Notes: generated from the letters alone by a model not told the origin. DNA of 64,000 nucleotides from Pegoplata infirma (GCA_963921195.1 OY992540.1:134404694-134468693); one strand, 5' to 3'; shown: positions 11,380 through 22,700, numbered from the stretch's first letter. Program-made: numbers and translations.

Positions 11380-12215
11380 ATGCCAATTTGCATCTTCCTA
11401 AGTCATTGGGGGTCTTCAAATTATTTAAAATATTAAAAACCCAATTTTTCCACGCTCTTTTAATTCTTTTAATTCTCCGTCCGCAATAGAGAAATTTTAA
11501 ATCTGATTACTTCAGGATATACTACATCGTTAGGACTATACGGTATGCATTTTCCTGTTCCTTTGGGGGCTTCAAAAGAAGTTAAAATGTTAAAAATCCC
11601 AATTTTGTCACTCCTCATTTTCCTTTCAATTCTCGGCCCACAGTCCAAAAATTTAAAATTCGACTACTTTAGGATATGCTTCATCGATAGGTCTATATGC
11701 TAGGAAATTTCAGCTTCCTAAGTCATTAGAGGGCTTTAAAATAAGCAAAAATGTGAATTTTCATCTTCATATGTCATTGGGGGTCTTCAAATTAGTTAAA
11801 ATATTAAAAAACACAATTTTGCTACGCCCCCTTTTTCTCCTAATTCTATTTCCACAGTCTAAAAAATTTAAATCCGATTACTTCAGGATATGTTTCGTTG
11901 TTAGAACTATATGCTATGCAATTTTCCGCTTCCTAAGTCATTTGGAGGCTTCAAAAGAAGTAAAAATGTTAAAAAATCCCAATTTTGCCACGCCACTTTT
12001 CCCATCAATTCTTCGCCCACATTGCGAAAATTTTAAATCCGACTATTTGGGGATATGCGCCATCGTTAGGACTATATCCTGGGAAATTTTCAGCTTCCTA
12101 AGTCATTAGGGGGCTTTAAATTAGGCAAAAATGTCAAACACTTTAATTTTGCCACGCCCACTTTTCCGCTTATTTCTCCGCCCACAGGCAAAAAATCGAA
12201 AATCCGGCTACGAAA
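11380..12215. repeat. ~160-bp tandem repeats in the FB-A right arm
   Basis: The phrase CTTCCTAAGTCATT (or a variant) recurs near 11,393, 11,553, 11,709, 11,770, 11,930 and 12,092, mostly 158-162 bp apart, with one truncated unit. Each unit also has a CACGCCC..TTCTCC..CCACAG block and a GGATATG..CATCGTTAGGACTA block. Confidence 0.85.
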
Positions 12216-12340
12216 ATCCTACTTCCCCAGGTGTTTTACTATATGTATGCCAATTTTTAGCTTTGTAGCTCATCAGTGGACTTCAAAAAGCTCTGGATAG
12301 ACAAAAAAAGAGGAACACACAAATAGGGAAATTATATATA

Positions 12341-12896
12341 TAGATCTAAATTGTGGGAAAATTTATCAACTACTTTTAATGAAATTGTGCTTAAAAAAAA
12401 TTTAGTTACATATGTCTTTTTTGAATATTGATCTTGTTGAGCATGGGTTTTTATCAACTTCTTTTTTTTTTATAATTTCAAGCTATGTATGCTTTTCAAA
12501 ATATTTGCCCCCCTACAGTACGGCACTGAAACATCAATTTTATAAGTTTATTGACTTTTCTTTTACTGACAATAAATTTTGTATGGATGTAATTCTTGTT
12601 GTACTTATTTTTATCAAATAGACAGGTCGAAAACATGCAATCACCTATTAAAAATGAAAGAAAATACCACCTATGTACATCAGGGTGGCTCTTATTTAGA
12701 ACTTTGTGAAATTTATTAACTACCACATTTACGTTTACAGCTATGGTCATAAAAATAGATGCAAATTCACTTTTTTTACCCTCTACTTCGGCCAAGTTTT
12801 AGGAATCTCACAGCTAAACTTGGTTCAGTTAATCAGAAAATTGATTTCTTCTGGCATAACCATGTTAGTAAACCAAATTTAAAGAGAACAGCTTAA
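12341..12896. other. No recognisable content
   Basis: AT-rich sequence with overlapping short frames on both strands and no repeat ends. I see nothing I can support. Confidence 0.5.
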
Positions 12897-13258
12897 TTTT
12901 TTGTATACCCTCCATTCTAGTGATAGAGGGTATATATAAGTTTGTCATTCCGTTTGTAACACCTCGAAATATTGGTCTAGGACCCCATAAAGTATCTGGG
13001 GTATTCCATGTCAAATCGGACACTTTGAAATTTTTTTTTTAGATTCTCCAAATTTGTTTGCAGTTTTTAGTACCTTTTGAAAACTCCTTCGTGATAAATA
13101 TTCAGATTTTTTTGATAAGCCGTTCAAAAGATATCGATTTTTTAAAAAATTGGTAGTTTGTTCCTTTATTTAAACTTCTTTTACTCATAACTTCTTCAAT
13201 AATGGTCCAAATCTAATTTTTTTTTTTTTTTTTTTAATTTTTTGTTTTTTTACGTTCT

Positions 13259-14358
13259 TTAACCCTTAAATGCACAACGACGCCGATTTTGATGAAAATA
13301 ACATAAAATATGCAGAATGATGAACAAATAAATCCTGCATACCACGTTTTTCGAAATATTTTTATACCCTTCACTTACTGATAGAGGGTATATATAAGTT
13401 TGTCATTCCGTTTGTAACTCATCGAAATATCGGTCTGGGACCCCATAAAGTATATATATTCATGATGGCCGATCGATTTTAAGACATTCTAGCGATGTCC
13501 GTCTGTCCGTCTGTCTGTCTGTGGAAAATGCTGTAGCGGACAAAATATTACACAGAGATGACTGAAACTTAATTTATTTATTTGAAGTTCTCCTGAGAAG
13601 TTTTGTATTGCATTTGAGCGATATCGGTTCAGCGGTTCAAAAGTTATGAACGAAAATGTAAGCACACCTCAAAAATTTCAGTACATTCAACATAACCTAA
13701 AAATAGAAAATGCTTTAATTCGGCTTCTGGTTGACATATGTGAACATATTTTTTACAAAAAAAAAAATCGCGGATTTTTTTTTTATAAAAAATTTTTTTC
13801 GCGGAATTTTTTTTTTTTAATTTTTTTTTTTTTTTCAAAAGTAATTTCCTTTTAAATAAAGTTTTTTGCAATAATCTTTTTGAAATTGTGGAGGGTATCA
13901 CTACATTCGGCAATGCCGAATTTAACTTTTTTACTTGTTTTTTTTAAGATTTTATATGCGAAAAACTGAAAAACGCAAAAATTGTGGATTCCCAATAAAC
14001 AAAAATGTAGCCAACAGAGAACCTCTAAAATATTTTTTTTAAATAGCTTATAGTTTATTCTTTAAATGTATGTAGTTTAATTAAACATTTTCGAAATTTT
14101 ATTACCCTTTTTTTAACATTATTGAAAAAAAAGATTTGGGAAATTTTACGGAAAATTGCATGATTTACATTTTTTGACTTTCGTCGTCAATTCAAGACAC
14201 ATTTCTATAAATATTCATGACAACATATTTTTTAAAAAAGGGTTTGAATATATTAAATAAGTTTTGCTTCAAAAAATTAAATTCTAATTCAAAATAAAGA
14301 CGTGGGAATTTTTTTAACGGTTGTATCTTTAAAGATACACGGTGCATTTAAGGGTTAA
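13259..14358. mobile_element. piggyBac-like non-autonomous element with TTAA ends
   Basis: Inverted ends CCCTTAAATGCAC and GTGCATTTAAGGG are each bordered by TTAA (13259-13262 and 14355-14358). The other FB-1 arms lack it at the matching place. TTAA targets and a CCC start are hallmarks of the piggyBac superfamily. About half of its length is a later Helitron-like insertion; what remains is non-coding. Confidence 0.8.
13369..13937 (+). mobile_element. Helitron-like element, short subfamily, complete copy
   Basis: Starts TTTATACCCTTCACTTACTG and shares GTCATTCCGTTTGTAAC and (GTCT)n with copy A. The middle differs (GAGATGACTGAAACTTAA, GTTCAGCGGTTCAAAAG). It ends GAGGGTATCAC, hairpin TTCGGCAATGCCGAA, then CTTG. 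A truncated relative is at 40,612-41,035. Its reading frames over A/T runs are not genes. Confidence 0.8.
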
Positions 14359-15033
14359 AAAAAAAAATCCCAAAAAATTCTTAAAAGCGCTCTAGTATGC
14401 GACTTTTAAGTTTTAAAATTTAAATCTCATTTTTGAAAATGTACTCTTGGATTTTTTTTTTTAATTTTTTTGTGTAAAACTTCTATCGATTCTACAAATT
14501 TTTTGCCCAGGAGGATCGGGGGATAACAATTATTACTATTTTTTTAAATTTTTTGAAAAAATTTTATTGTAATTTTCCAAACTTAAAATCATTTCTACTG
14601 CTCCAATGGTGCGTCTTAGAGGGCTCATTTATAATTTTTACATCTTAACATTTCCTTGGAACAAACTAATACCCTATCTCCAATTTCTAAGGGGGCTCCC
14701 ACACAAAACGACATACATTTTGTTGCTCTAAGGGCACTCTTAGGGCTGTTAGAGCGGTTGGCAAATTTTAAAAAATGACATTTTGTGTGGGAGCCCCCTT
14801 AGAAATTGGAGATAGGGTATTAGTTTGTTTCTAAGAAATGTTTAGACGCAAAAATTAATGGGGACCCCTTTATGACACACCATTGGAGCAGTAGAAATGA
14901 TTTTAAGTTTGGAAAATTACAATAAAATTTTTTCAAAAAATTTAAAAAAATAGTATTAATCGTTATCCCACGATCCTCCTGGGCAAAAAATTTGTAAAAT
15001 CGATAGAAGTTTTACACAAAAAAAAAATAAAAA

Positions 15034-17111
15034 CAAGTAGAAAAGTTAAATTCGACTTGGCCGAATCTATGAATACCCTCCACAATGCACAGTGGAAAAT
15101 TTTGGTCATTTCCGGATCAAAAGTCTGTAACTTTTGATTGGATCAATATTTTTGTCTGCCGTCTTTTTTTTAAAACGAAGTGGACCAGAGGAACGGCAAA
15201 TATATATGCCACACTTCAGCACCCTCAGTATTGCCGTTCGAAATTTACAGTGCGTTTTATCTCGTAAATTCCAGAAAACCCCTTGCCGAAATTCACTCAT
15301 TTGCTTATAACTTTTGAACCACTGGACCGATTTGGCTGGACCAACCTGACCAAGTAAATGCCCAACATATATGCCAAACTTCAGGAGCCTCCGTAAAGTC
15401 TTTCAAAAGTTAGCGTGTTTTCAACAGACAGACAGACAGACGGACGGACGGACGGACGGACATCGCTAGATCGTCTTAAAATCGATCGAGGATCATGAAT
15501 ATATGAACATTTCCATTTAACTTTTGATTTCAAAGTTTAAAAAATATTCAAATTTTTTTTGAAGGCACATCAAAATCGTTTAGTACGCGTATAAACATGC
15601 ATTTAGTAAGTTCAAATCCGTTCGTTGAAGAACTTTCAGCTGACGGCGCGAAAGTTATGGCGGTTTAAAGATTTTAATTGAAAACAAAAAATCTCAAAAT
15701 TACAATTATTATTAGAAATTGACAAAATCAACGTTAATTAATGTTTCATACTATCCCCAATAACAACCGGATACATTACGTCCATTAACGTGGATATACA
15801 ATCAGATTTTTACGTTAATATTTTGTTTTAAAAAGTTGCTCTTTTAATACTTGATATGCAATTTACGCGAAATCTAATGACGATGGACCAAATTAAAGGT
15901 CATATTCGGATTAAGCACCCTCAAATTAGTTAAGAAACTTGTGCATAATGCAAAATTGTGAATTTTTAAAAGTGATGCAATTTCTGATTAATCAAATTTT
16001 GAAAGATGCATAAAATCCACAATCTTCAAAATTTATTAATGCCGCTCAGTTTTGGAATACAGCTTTATAAGTGCCAGCAATTGCCATTTATAGAAATAAA
16101 TTTCTATTAGCGGTTTGGGTGTGCCCTGGCGGTTTATCTAAGGACAAAATTGGCGCGTTTTCAGCGTACAGTTACATTAAGTCCCAATTTTTGCACACGA
16201 TCCATAATACGCATTACAAGCAATCGTCTGACGGGTATATTTTAAATCTAAATTCTTTTCGCGTGAAAATACAAGCAAAAGTTAAAAATCGTGAAATGTC
16301 AGATTTTTGCAAAATTTTTGCTAATCAAAATTTTAACACGCTATATCGATTTTATTATAAAAAATCAAAAAATATTTGGATCACGCGATGTGCTGGCCAC
16401 TTTTAAATAATATTGCGAATGTGCCTCGCAAAAAAGTGGATTTTTGATGACTTTCACGTTTTGTCTCTCAACTTTTGTCTAGCTAGTACTCCGCTCCTAT
16501 TGAGGGCACATTCATGAGACCGGTTTCAAACTCTAGGGAATTACGACAGCTATCATTTTTCCTGTTAGTTTTTGAAAAGTATGAAGCGGCGCAAATTTCC
16601 TGATCAAAAAACGACGAAAAATTGAAAATGAAGAAATTTTAATTTCAAACCGTTACCACCAAATAACTTTTTTATTATTGATGGCACATCAAATTCATAA
16701 ATACATCTATTTTGAACAAGTGTAGGGACCATATATTTTAAATCTTCGAAGAATACGCTGGACGGCGCAAGTACAATAGGCCAAAGAGTACATTATTTTT
16801 ATGAAATTTCAATCGACTTTTCCACATTTCGGAAGTTTGGTTGTCGCTAACTACCGCAAATTACGATTTTTGGCCTTTAGTGTTTGTAAGCTAATTGCAT
16901 TAGTAGTCCTTTATGCATTTATATCAGTAGATAGCCATTTGAATGCAAATAAAAAAAGTTTTGGCCAAAAAACCAAAATTTCAAAGAAATGAAAAGTTAA
17001 ATGGAAATGTCCATATATACTTTATGGGGTCCTAGACCAATATTTCGAGGTGTTACAAACGGAACGACAAACTTATATATACCCTCTATCACTAGAGTGG
17101 AGGGTATAAAA
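15034..17111 (-). mobile_element. Helitron-like element, copy C (inverted), interrupted
   Basis: Reads in reverse: CAAGTAGAAAAGTTAAATTC at 15,034 is the CTTG end with its hairpin, and GAGGGTATAAAAA at 17,111 is the start. The (GACG/GACA)n tract lies at 15,426-15,463. It interrupts an A-run of FB-1 that is continuous in the other copies. It is split by the element at 15505-17012. Confidence 0.8.
15505..17012. mobile_element. Unclassified terminal-inverted-repeat element, 1.5 kb
   Basis: Ends are GAACATTTCCATTTAACTTT and the inverse AAAGTTAAATGGAAATGTCC-like right end. ATAT occurs on both sides, and the intact Helitron-like sequence at 28,955-28,980 provides the empty site. Two blocks with GGCACATCAAA and GACGGCGC near 15,565-15,650 and 16,683-16,770 look like diverged repeats in the same orientation. 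The longest frame (16,071-16,406, 111 codons) matches no transposase I know. The base composition is less extreme than its surroundings. Confidence 0.7.
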
Positions 17112-17354
17112 ATCGAAGAGTACAAACATTTTCAAAAATGAGATTTAAATTTTAAAACTTAAAAATCGCATACTAGAGCACTTTTAAGATTTTTTCGATT
17201 TTTTTTAAAGAACATAAAAAAACAAAAATTCAATTTGGACCATTATTGGAGAAGTTATGAGAAAAGAAGTTTGAGTAAAGTACCAAACTACCAAATTTTA
17301 AAAATTCGATATCTTTTGAACGGGTCATCAAAAAAATCTGAAAATTTACACACG

Positions 17355-17592
17355 AAGGAGTTTTCTAAGGGTAATAAAAACTGTAAACAAATTGGGAAAA
17401 TCTAAAAAATAAAAAAAATAAAAAATTTATACTCAAAAAAAAAAAAAAATTGTAATTTTTCTATTTTATTACAAAGGAGTTTTCTAAGGGTAATAAAAAC
17501 TGTAAACAAATTGGGAAAATCTAAAAAATAAAAAAATTAAAAAATTTTACACTCAAAAAAAAAAATGTAATTTTTCTATTTTATTACAAAAA
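17355..17592. repeat. 119-bp tandem duplication across an insertion junction
   Basis: The phrase AAGGAGTTTTCTAAGGGTAA occurs at 17,355 and 17,474. Each unit contains the broken end of the FB-1 arm joined to Helitron-like filler, so the duplication happened after the two were fused. Confidence 0.85.
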
Positions 17593-17773
17593 TGACAAAA
17601 AAAGTTTTTTAACTCAAAATAAAATATTTTTAATCAAAATTTTTATTTCTTTTCAACTTAAAAATTTTACTATCCTTTAAAAAGGGCATTGTGGGAGTAT
17701 TCATAGATTCGGCCAAGTCGAATTTAACTTTTCTACTTGTTTTTAAGCTGACGTGATTTTAAAAGAACCTGTA

Positions 17774-18121
17774 GCGCAATTCACTAACTTTTTAACGACA
17801 AACATCGGTAGTTATTTTGTCAAAAATCGTAAATTATCGACAATTGTCTTTAAAAGCGATTCTATAACATTTTTCTACCGAATTTTGTCGTTATTGAAAA
17901 TCGTTAACTTATCAACAAAATTTTTTTTCAAGTTAATGTTAACGAAATTTTTCGGTTCTCAATACAATTTCAAAATAAACAAATTTCAAATTAACGATTT
18001 TTGTCGTTAATTCTTGTAGTTAATTGAAAAATTTATAGAATCACATATTCGTTAAAACAACCGACAATTCTCGTTAGTTAACGATATCGATAATTTTGTT
18101 AAAAAAGTTACTGAATCGCAC
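17774..18121. mobile_element. MITE with TA flanks, 348 bp
   Basis: Left GCGCAATTCACTAACTTTTT and right (inverted) GTGCGATTCAGTAACTTTTT, with TA at 17,772-17,773 and 18,122-18,123. The interior is rich in GTTAACGA and TCGTTAA words. TA flanks fit Tc1/mariner-like MITEs, but the family is not identified. Confidence 0.75.
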
Positions 18122-19237
18122 TACTGCTTTCGACATTTATAAACATTTTACACAGTGTAACTAAAAACAATTTTAAAACTAAAAAAAATTACAATCAAAC
18201 AAAAATTTTACACTCAACAAAATGTTTATCAATTATTTTTGTTTAAAAATTACTAAAACAGTTTTTATGCAAAATAAAAATTTGTAGTAAAAACTTTAAT
18301 ATTTTTTTTTACCATAAAAAAATACAAGAGAAGTGTTTTTTTGCACTGAAATTCGTTTGTATTCAAAATGGCCAACTTAAATTTAACTTTTTATTTTTTT
18401 TTTATTCAAACAAAATAAGCAGAAGTACATCAAATTGCTTTTCTTATTGAGTCAACAGAGAATTTTGTTAAAATACTAATTTTAGCCTAAACATCTGCTA
18501 AAAATTTGTTAATTTGAATTGAAAGTTGTTTTGACTGATACTCACAGTTTTTTTCTTTTTAAAGTACAAAGTCGCTAATAAGGCCCACCCTAATGCATAA
18601 TGCATCATAAATTTGATAAATTTCTTAACACCAACAGCTTATAACTAGCATTTTAAAACCATTTTAAATGGCCAACAGAAAACAAGTGAAATTTTGAGAA
18701 AATTAAATTTAAAGAAATTGAAATTTTTTATTTACCCAGCCATAAATTTCAAAATTAAAAACAAAAAAATTGTCAAAAAATCTTTCAATATTTTAAATTT
18801 TGTTTTTCTGTTTGTTTCGGGTTTTTTATTTATTTTATGTACAATAACAAAATCGCAAATATAATTTTAAAACAATTATACGGTAACGCGAACACAAAAA
18901 TGATGGATTGAATTTAAAAAATTGCAAATTTGTTAAAATCTTAATTTCTATATTTTATATTGTCAAGAAAAAGATTGTATTTTGTTGTGGTTTTTCGTTA
19001 AATGGTGTTGAATAGAAATTTCTGTTTATTTTATTTAAAATTTTCTTAATTGGCCGTCGTAATTTTATTCGCGAGTGAAATTTATAAAACAACAATAAAT
19101 TTAAAATAAGTGTTGAACAATTTATAAAATTATGTAAATAATGTTACAAGTTTTTTGTAAATTTTTACGATGACATATTTCTTCTGATCTAATTTTTTTT
19201 TTTTATAATATCCGAATACTAGATAAATTTGAGTATT
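18122..19237. other. AT-rich stretch upstream of candidate exon 1
   Basis: No repeat ends recognised. If the next feature is real, part of this stretch could be promoter and 5 prime untranslated sequence. I see no convincing core promoter. Confidence 0.35.
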
Positions 19238-19253
19238 ATGGAAAATAGTTGTG
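19238..19253 (+). CDS. Candidate first coding exon 1 (MENSC, phase 1, GTAAGT donor)
   Basis: ATG GAA AAT AGT TGT G is followed directly by GTAAGTTT, a near-ideal metazoan 5 prime splice site. An in-frame TAG lies five codons before the ATG, so this would be a true start. Five codons are far too few to judge coding potential; the case rests on the donor and on two similar segments at 29,792 and 45,173 that end in the same phase on the same strand. It could equally be chance. Confidence 0.25.
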
Positions 19254-19425
19254 GTAAGTTTACTTATAAATTTTGTTGCTGTTAAGTGAAATTTTTTTTA
19301 GCGTTTATATGTTTTGTATGAATAAAGGATAAACGTGTCCTTTTGTTGGGGTTTTTACAAGGCTTTCTTTATTTGCTTAATAGAATGTCGCACGTAAAAT
19401 ATATCTTCTGTTTGCCAATTGTAAT

Positions 19426-19433
19426 TGACGTCA
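19426..19433. promoter_or_regulatory. Perfect cAMP-response-element palindrome TGACGTCA
   Basis: The full 8-bp consensus bound by CREB/ATF-type bZIP proteins, about 170 bp after the candidate exon 1 donor. It stands out in such AT-rich sequence, but one chance occurrence in 64 kb is possible. Confidence 0.35.
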
Positions 19434-19565
19434 GTGTCGAATGTTAGGATAACCGCATAATAATCATAATAATATTGAAAAAGATTCGTGATATTTAGTT
19501 TTATTGTTTTTGGTAATTTTACTGCAGTAATTTATAATTTTATTTGTTTTACATTGAACTTTTTT

Positions 19566-19690
19566 TTATACCCTCCTATCTACACCGCCCGACTAAAAAA
19601 AATAATACGGCGCCATATATCATTTGATCCCAAAAATGTAGGATCCAAAAATATATGATCATATTGTATTAGATCAAATTTGATATCATG
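19566..19690 (+). mobile_element. Short fragments: Helitron-like start, then CCCGAC-type end
   Basis: TTTTTTTTATACCCTCC resembles the Helitron-like 5 prime end. It is followed by CCCGACTAAAAAAAATAAT and GATCCCAAAAAT/GGATCCAAAAAT words related to the CCCGAG family. Confidence 0.45.
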
Positions 19691-19772
19691 GGACTAATGC
19701 ATTGTTTTTCAATTATCATTGAGTGTTTTATTGTCATTGAATATGGTCAATGTTAATGAAATTAAAAAATAA

Positions 19773-21068
19773 CACTGTGCTACAGTGAAAAAATACTTCT
19801 GATGTGACATAGTATATGTTGTTGGTCTTGTCGAGTAGATCACAAAAATGCCCATTAAACTTGCCAGACACCCTCAAATTTTAGAGTTATTGTCAAAAAA
19901 CGTTTTTTTTGGGACTTTTCTCACTAAACCTTGTGTAATTCAGAAAATTTTTAAGCGATTTTAAATTTTTTAACTGTTTTTGACAGAAGAAGGATGGGGC
20001 TTTCTATGTGTGTGATTTGGTCTATACATATAAGAAAGATATTTTTTGATTTTTTCAATAAAATCTAATTTTTTTGTTATTTTTTGAAAAATGTTCGAGT
20101 TTATCAGTTTTTTTCTTCTATAGTTTGTTTAACAACCTTTATATTTATAAACGTATTTTTAAAGAAAATTTAATTCTGAATTCGATAAGCTTTATGCTGA
20201 AGAAATCGAATAACAATTGGCAGAGTTGTGATAATTTTTCTAAAAAAGAAAATTAAGATTTTGCAGGAAATCGCCGTTCAGATATCCCAGGCAAAAAAAA
20301 TAGATTTATCATAAGAGGTCATATACTATATTTTTAAAGGTTTTTGGCGCGCTGAATCCGAATCTGGGCTTTAAATTGCTCTATCTCGTCAGGTTTTTGA
20401 GATATTTAACATAAATTGATATATCAAAAACTTAATAAAATAGCGCAATTTCATGTTCAAATTCGAATTCAGGAGGCAAAAAACCTTTAAAATAACGATG
20501 CGCGACCTCTTAGTATGTTCGTTTATTTTTTTATTTTTTTTGCCTGGATTATCCGAACGGCAATTTCAAGTAAAATCTTAATTTTCTTTTTTAAAAAATT
20601 ATCACAACTCTGTCAATTGTTATCCGTTTTTTTCGGCATAAAGCTCATCGTATTCACAATTAAATTTTCTTTAAGAATACGTTTATAAATATAAATGTTG
20701 TTGAACGAACTATAGCAGAAAAAATCGATAAACTCAAAAAATTTTCAAAAAATAACAAAAAAATTAGATATTGTTGAAAAAATCAATACATATCCTTTTT
20801 ATATGTATAGACCAATTCACACATATGAAAAGCCCTATCTTTCTTCTATCCAAAACAGTTGAAAAATTGAAAATCGGTTGAAAAATGTTTAAGTTACACG
20901 TGGTTTAGTGAGAAAAGTCCAAAAAAATCGTTTTTTGACAATAACTTAAAAATTTGAGGGTGTCTGGCAAGTTTGATGGGCATTTTTGTTATCTTTTCGA
21001 CGAGACCTACAATCTTAACTACATCATTTTAAAAGTATTTGCGATTTTGTGTTTTTTGTAGCACAGTG
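19773..21068. mobile_element. Palindromic element with TAA duplication, 1.30 kb (PIF/Harbinger-like)
   Basis: Ends CACTGTGCTAC and GTAGCACAGTG are bordered by TAA (19,770-19,772 and 21,069-21,071). The whole element folds on itself around 20,420: AAACTTGCCAGACACCCTCA near 19,859 is matched in reverse near 20,970. The arms are about 640 bp. No transposase is present. Confidence 0.8.
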
Positions 21069-21266
21069 TAATTATCATTAATTTTACACAATGAAAATGA
21101 AATGAAATTTTCATTAGCAATTTTTTACATAATGATAATGAAAAATTAAATCATTACCAATTAATCAATGATAATGAAAAACAAAAATTACATTAAATTC
21201 TAGGAAATATTTTTTTAAAGAAAACGATAAAGTGATAATAACAAATTTTGAAATTGTTATATAGGT

Positions 21267-22527
21267 GGAAAAAATGTCTCAGAATCTGAGACTTTCCTAA
21301 TAGATAAAATGTATTAGAATCTGAGATTTTTCTTAAGAAAAAATTTCTCAGAATCTATAGAAAAAATGTCTCAGATTCTGAAACTTTTTCCGAAGCAAAA
21401 ATATCTCAAAATTTGAGACTTTTTCTATAGAAAAAATGTACCAGAATCTGATAATTTTTCTATAGAAAAAAGTCTCAGAATCTGAGACTTTTTCTAAAGC
21501 AGAAATGTCTTAGAATCTGAGACTTTTTCTGTAGAAAAAATTTCTCGGAATCTGAGACTTTTTCTATAGAAAAAATGTCTCTTCCTTTTCTATTGAAAAA
21601 ATGTCTCAGAATCTGAGAGTTTTTCTATTGAAAAAATGTCTCAGAATCTGAGAGTTTTTCTATAGAAAAAAATTTCTCAGAATCTGAGACTTTTTCTTTA
21701 AAAAACTGTCTCAGAATCTGAGACTTTTTCTTTAAAAAAAATGTCTCAGAATCTGAGACATTTTCTAAAAAAAAATGTGTCAGAATCTGATACTTTTTCT
21801 ATAGAAAAAATGTCTTAGAATCTGAGACTTTTTTAATAGAAAAAATGTCTCAGAATCTGAGACTTTTTCTATAGAAAAAATGTCTCAGAATCCGAGACTT
21901 ATTCTATAGAAAAAATGTCTCAGAATCTGAGACTTTTTCTATAGAAAAAATGTCTCAGAATCTGAGACTTTTTCTATAGAAAAAATGTCTCAGAATCTAA
22001 AACTTTTTCTCTAGAAAAAATGTCTCAGAATCTAAGGCTTTTTCTATAGAAAAAATTTCTTAGAATCTGCGACTTTTTCTTTAGAAAAAATTTCTCAGAA
22101 TCTGAGACTTTTTCTATAGAAAAAATGTCTCAGAATCTGCGACTTTTTCTATAGAAAAAATGTCTCAGAATCTGAGACTTTTTCTATAGAAAAAATGTTT
22201 TAGAGTCTGAAACTTTTTCTATTAAAAAAATGTCTCATAATCTTAGACTTTTTCTATAAAAAAATGTCTCAGAATTTCGGACTTTTCCTAAAGAAAAAAT
22301 GTCACAGAATCTGAGACTTTTTCTATAGAAAAAATGTCTCAGAACCTGAGATTTTTTCTACATAAAAAATATCTCCGAACCTGAGACTCTTTTCTATAGA
22401 AAAAATTGCTCAGAACCTAAGACTTTTTTCTATAGAAAAAATTCCTCAGAACCTGAGACTTTTTCTGTAAAAAAGGTGTCAGAATCTAAGACTTTATCTA
22501 TAAAAAAATGTCTCAGAATCTGAGACA
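21267..22527. repeat. 35-bp dyad-symmetric minisatellite, about 36 units
   Basis: Each unit alternates two self-complementary halves: GTCTCAGAATCTGAGAC and TTTTTCTATAGAAAAA. Units in the middle (21,840-22,000) are nearly identical and the edges are degenerate. Related arrays with 35-37-bp units lie at 40,293-42,060 and 45,289-48,795, with traces at 29,895-29,965, 39,930-39,990 and 60,780-60,900. Confidence 0.95.
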
Positions 22528-22535
22528 TCCTATCG

Positions 22536-22700
22536 AGGTCTGTCTGTCTGTCTGTCTGAGAAAGCACGAGTCATTCCAAACTAAAAAGGCTAGACGCCTG
22601 AAACTTGCCACAAATAAATCTTATCGTCGGTGCGCCAACCAGAACCGGTATGTGTTTTTCAAAAATTTTTTAGGATGCTTACAAATCAGTTTTTTACCTT
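22536..22700 (+). repeat. (GTCT)n plus conserved-looking tail
   Basis: Five GTCT units, then CTGAGAAAGCACGAG and GGCTAGACGCCTGAAACTT. This resembles the post-microsatellite part of a Helitron-like element of another subfamily, but has no recognisable ends. Confidence 0.45.

Larger units (their letters stand above)
10269..12340. mobile_element. Right arm of large foldback element FB-A
   Basis: Inverse of 1-3013 (10,280-11,152 pairs with the visible left arm; the outer part would pair with sequence before the window). It begins at a short perfect hairpin and passes into ~160-bp tandem units. A block with GTGTTTTACT..ATGCCA and AACACACAAA occurs twice (11,157-11,270 and 12,228-12,335), showing an internal duplication of about 1.07 kb. 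Confidence 0.75.
12997..17417. mobile_element. FB-1 foldback element, copy 1 (nested, right end lost)
   Basis: Starts TGGGGTATTCCATGTC. Left-arm landmarks are CAGTTTTTAGTACC, CAAAAGATATCGATT and CTGCTCCAATGGTGCG; they recur inverted from about 14,730 to 17,400. Compared with copies 2 and 3 the central part is shortened, and the terminal inverse ending in CATGGAATGCCCC is missing. A piggyBac-like element (13259-14358) and a Helitron-like element (15034-17111) are inserted in the arms. Confidence 0.8.
12897..17739 (+). mobile_element. Helitron-like element, copy B, split by FB-1
   Basis: The 5 prime part (12,897-12,996) has TATACCCTCCATTCTAG and the GTTTGTAACACCTCG block. It stops at the FB-1 terminus in the middle of CATAAAGTAT. 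The 3 prime part resumes near 17,418 with ACTCAAAAA filler and ends with TCGGCCAAGTCGAAT and CTTG at 17,739. Everything between is FB-1 and its own insertions. Confidence 0.7.

Noticed and set aside
16071..16406. A 111-codon frame in the 1.5-kb element
   Set aside because: No transposase or other motif seen and the ends are arbitrary; described under the element only.
21267..22527. CRISPR-like array
   Set aside because: There are no unique spacers between repeats; the units are contiguous tandem copies, and the context is an insect genome.
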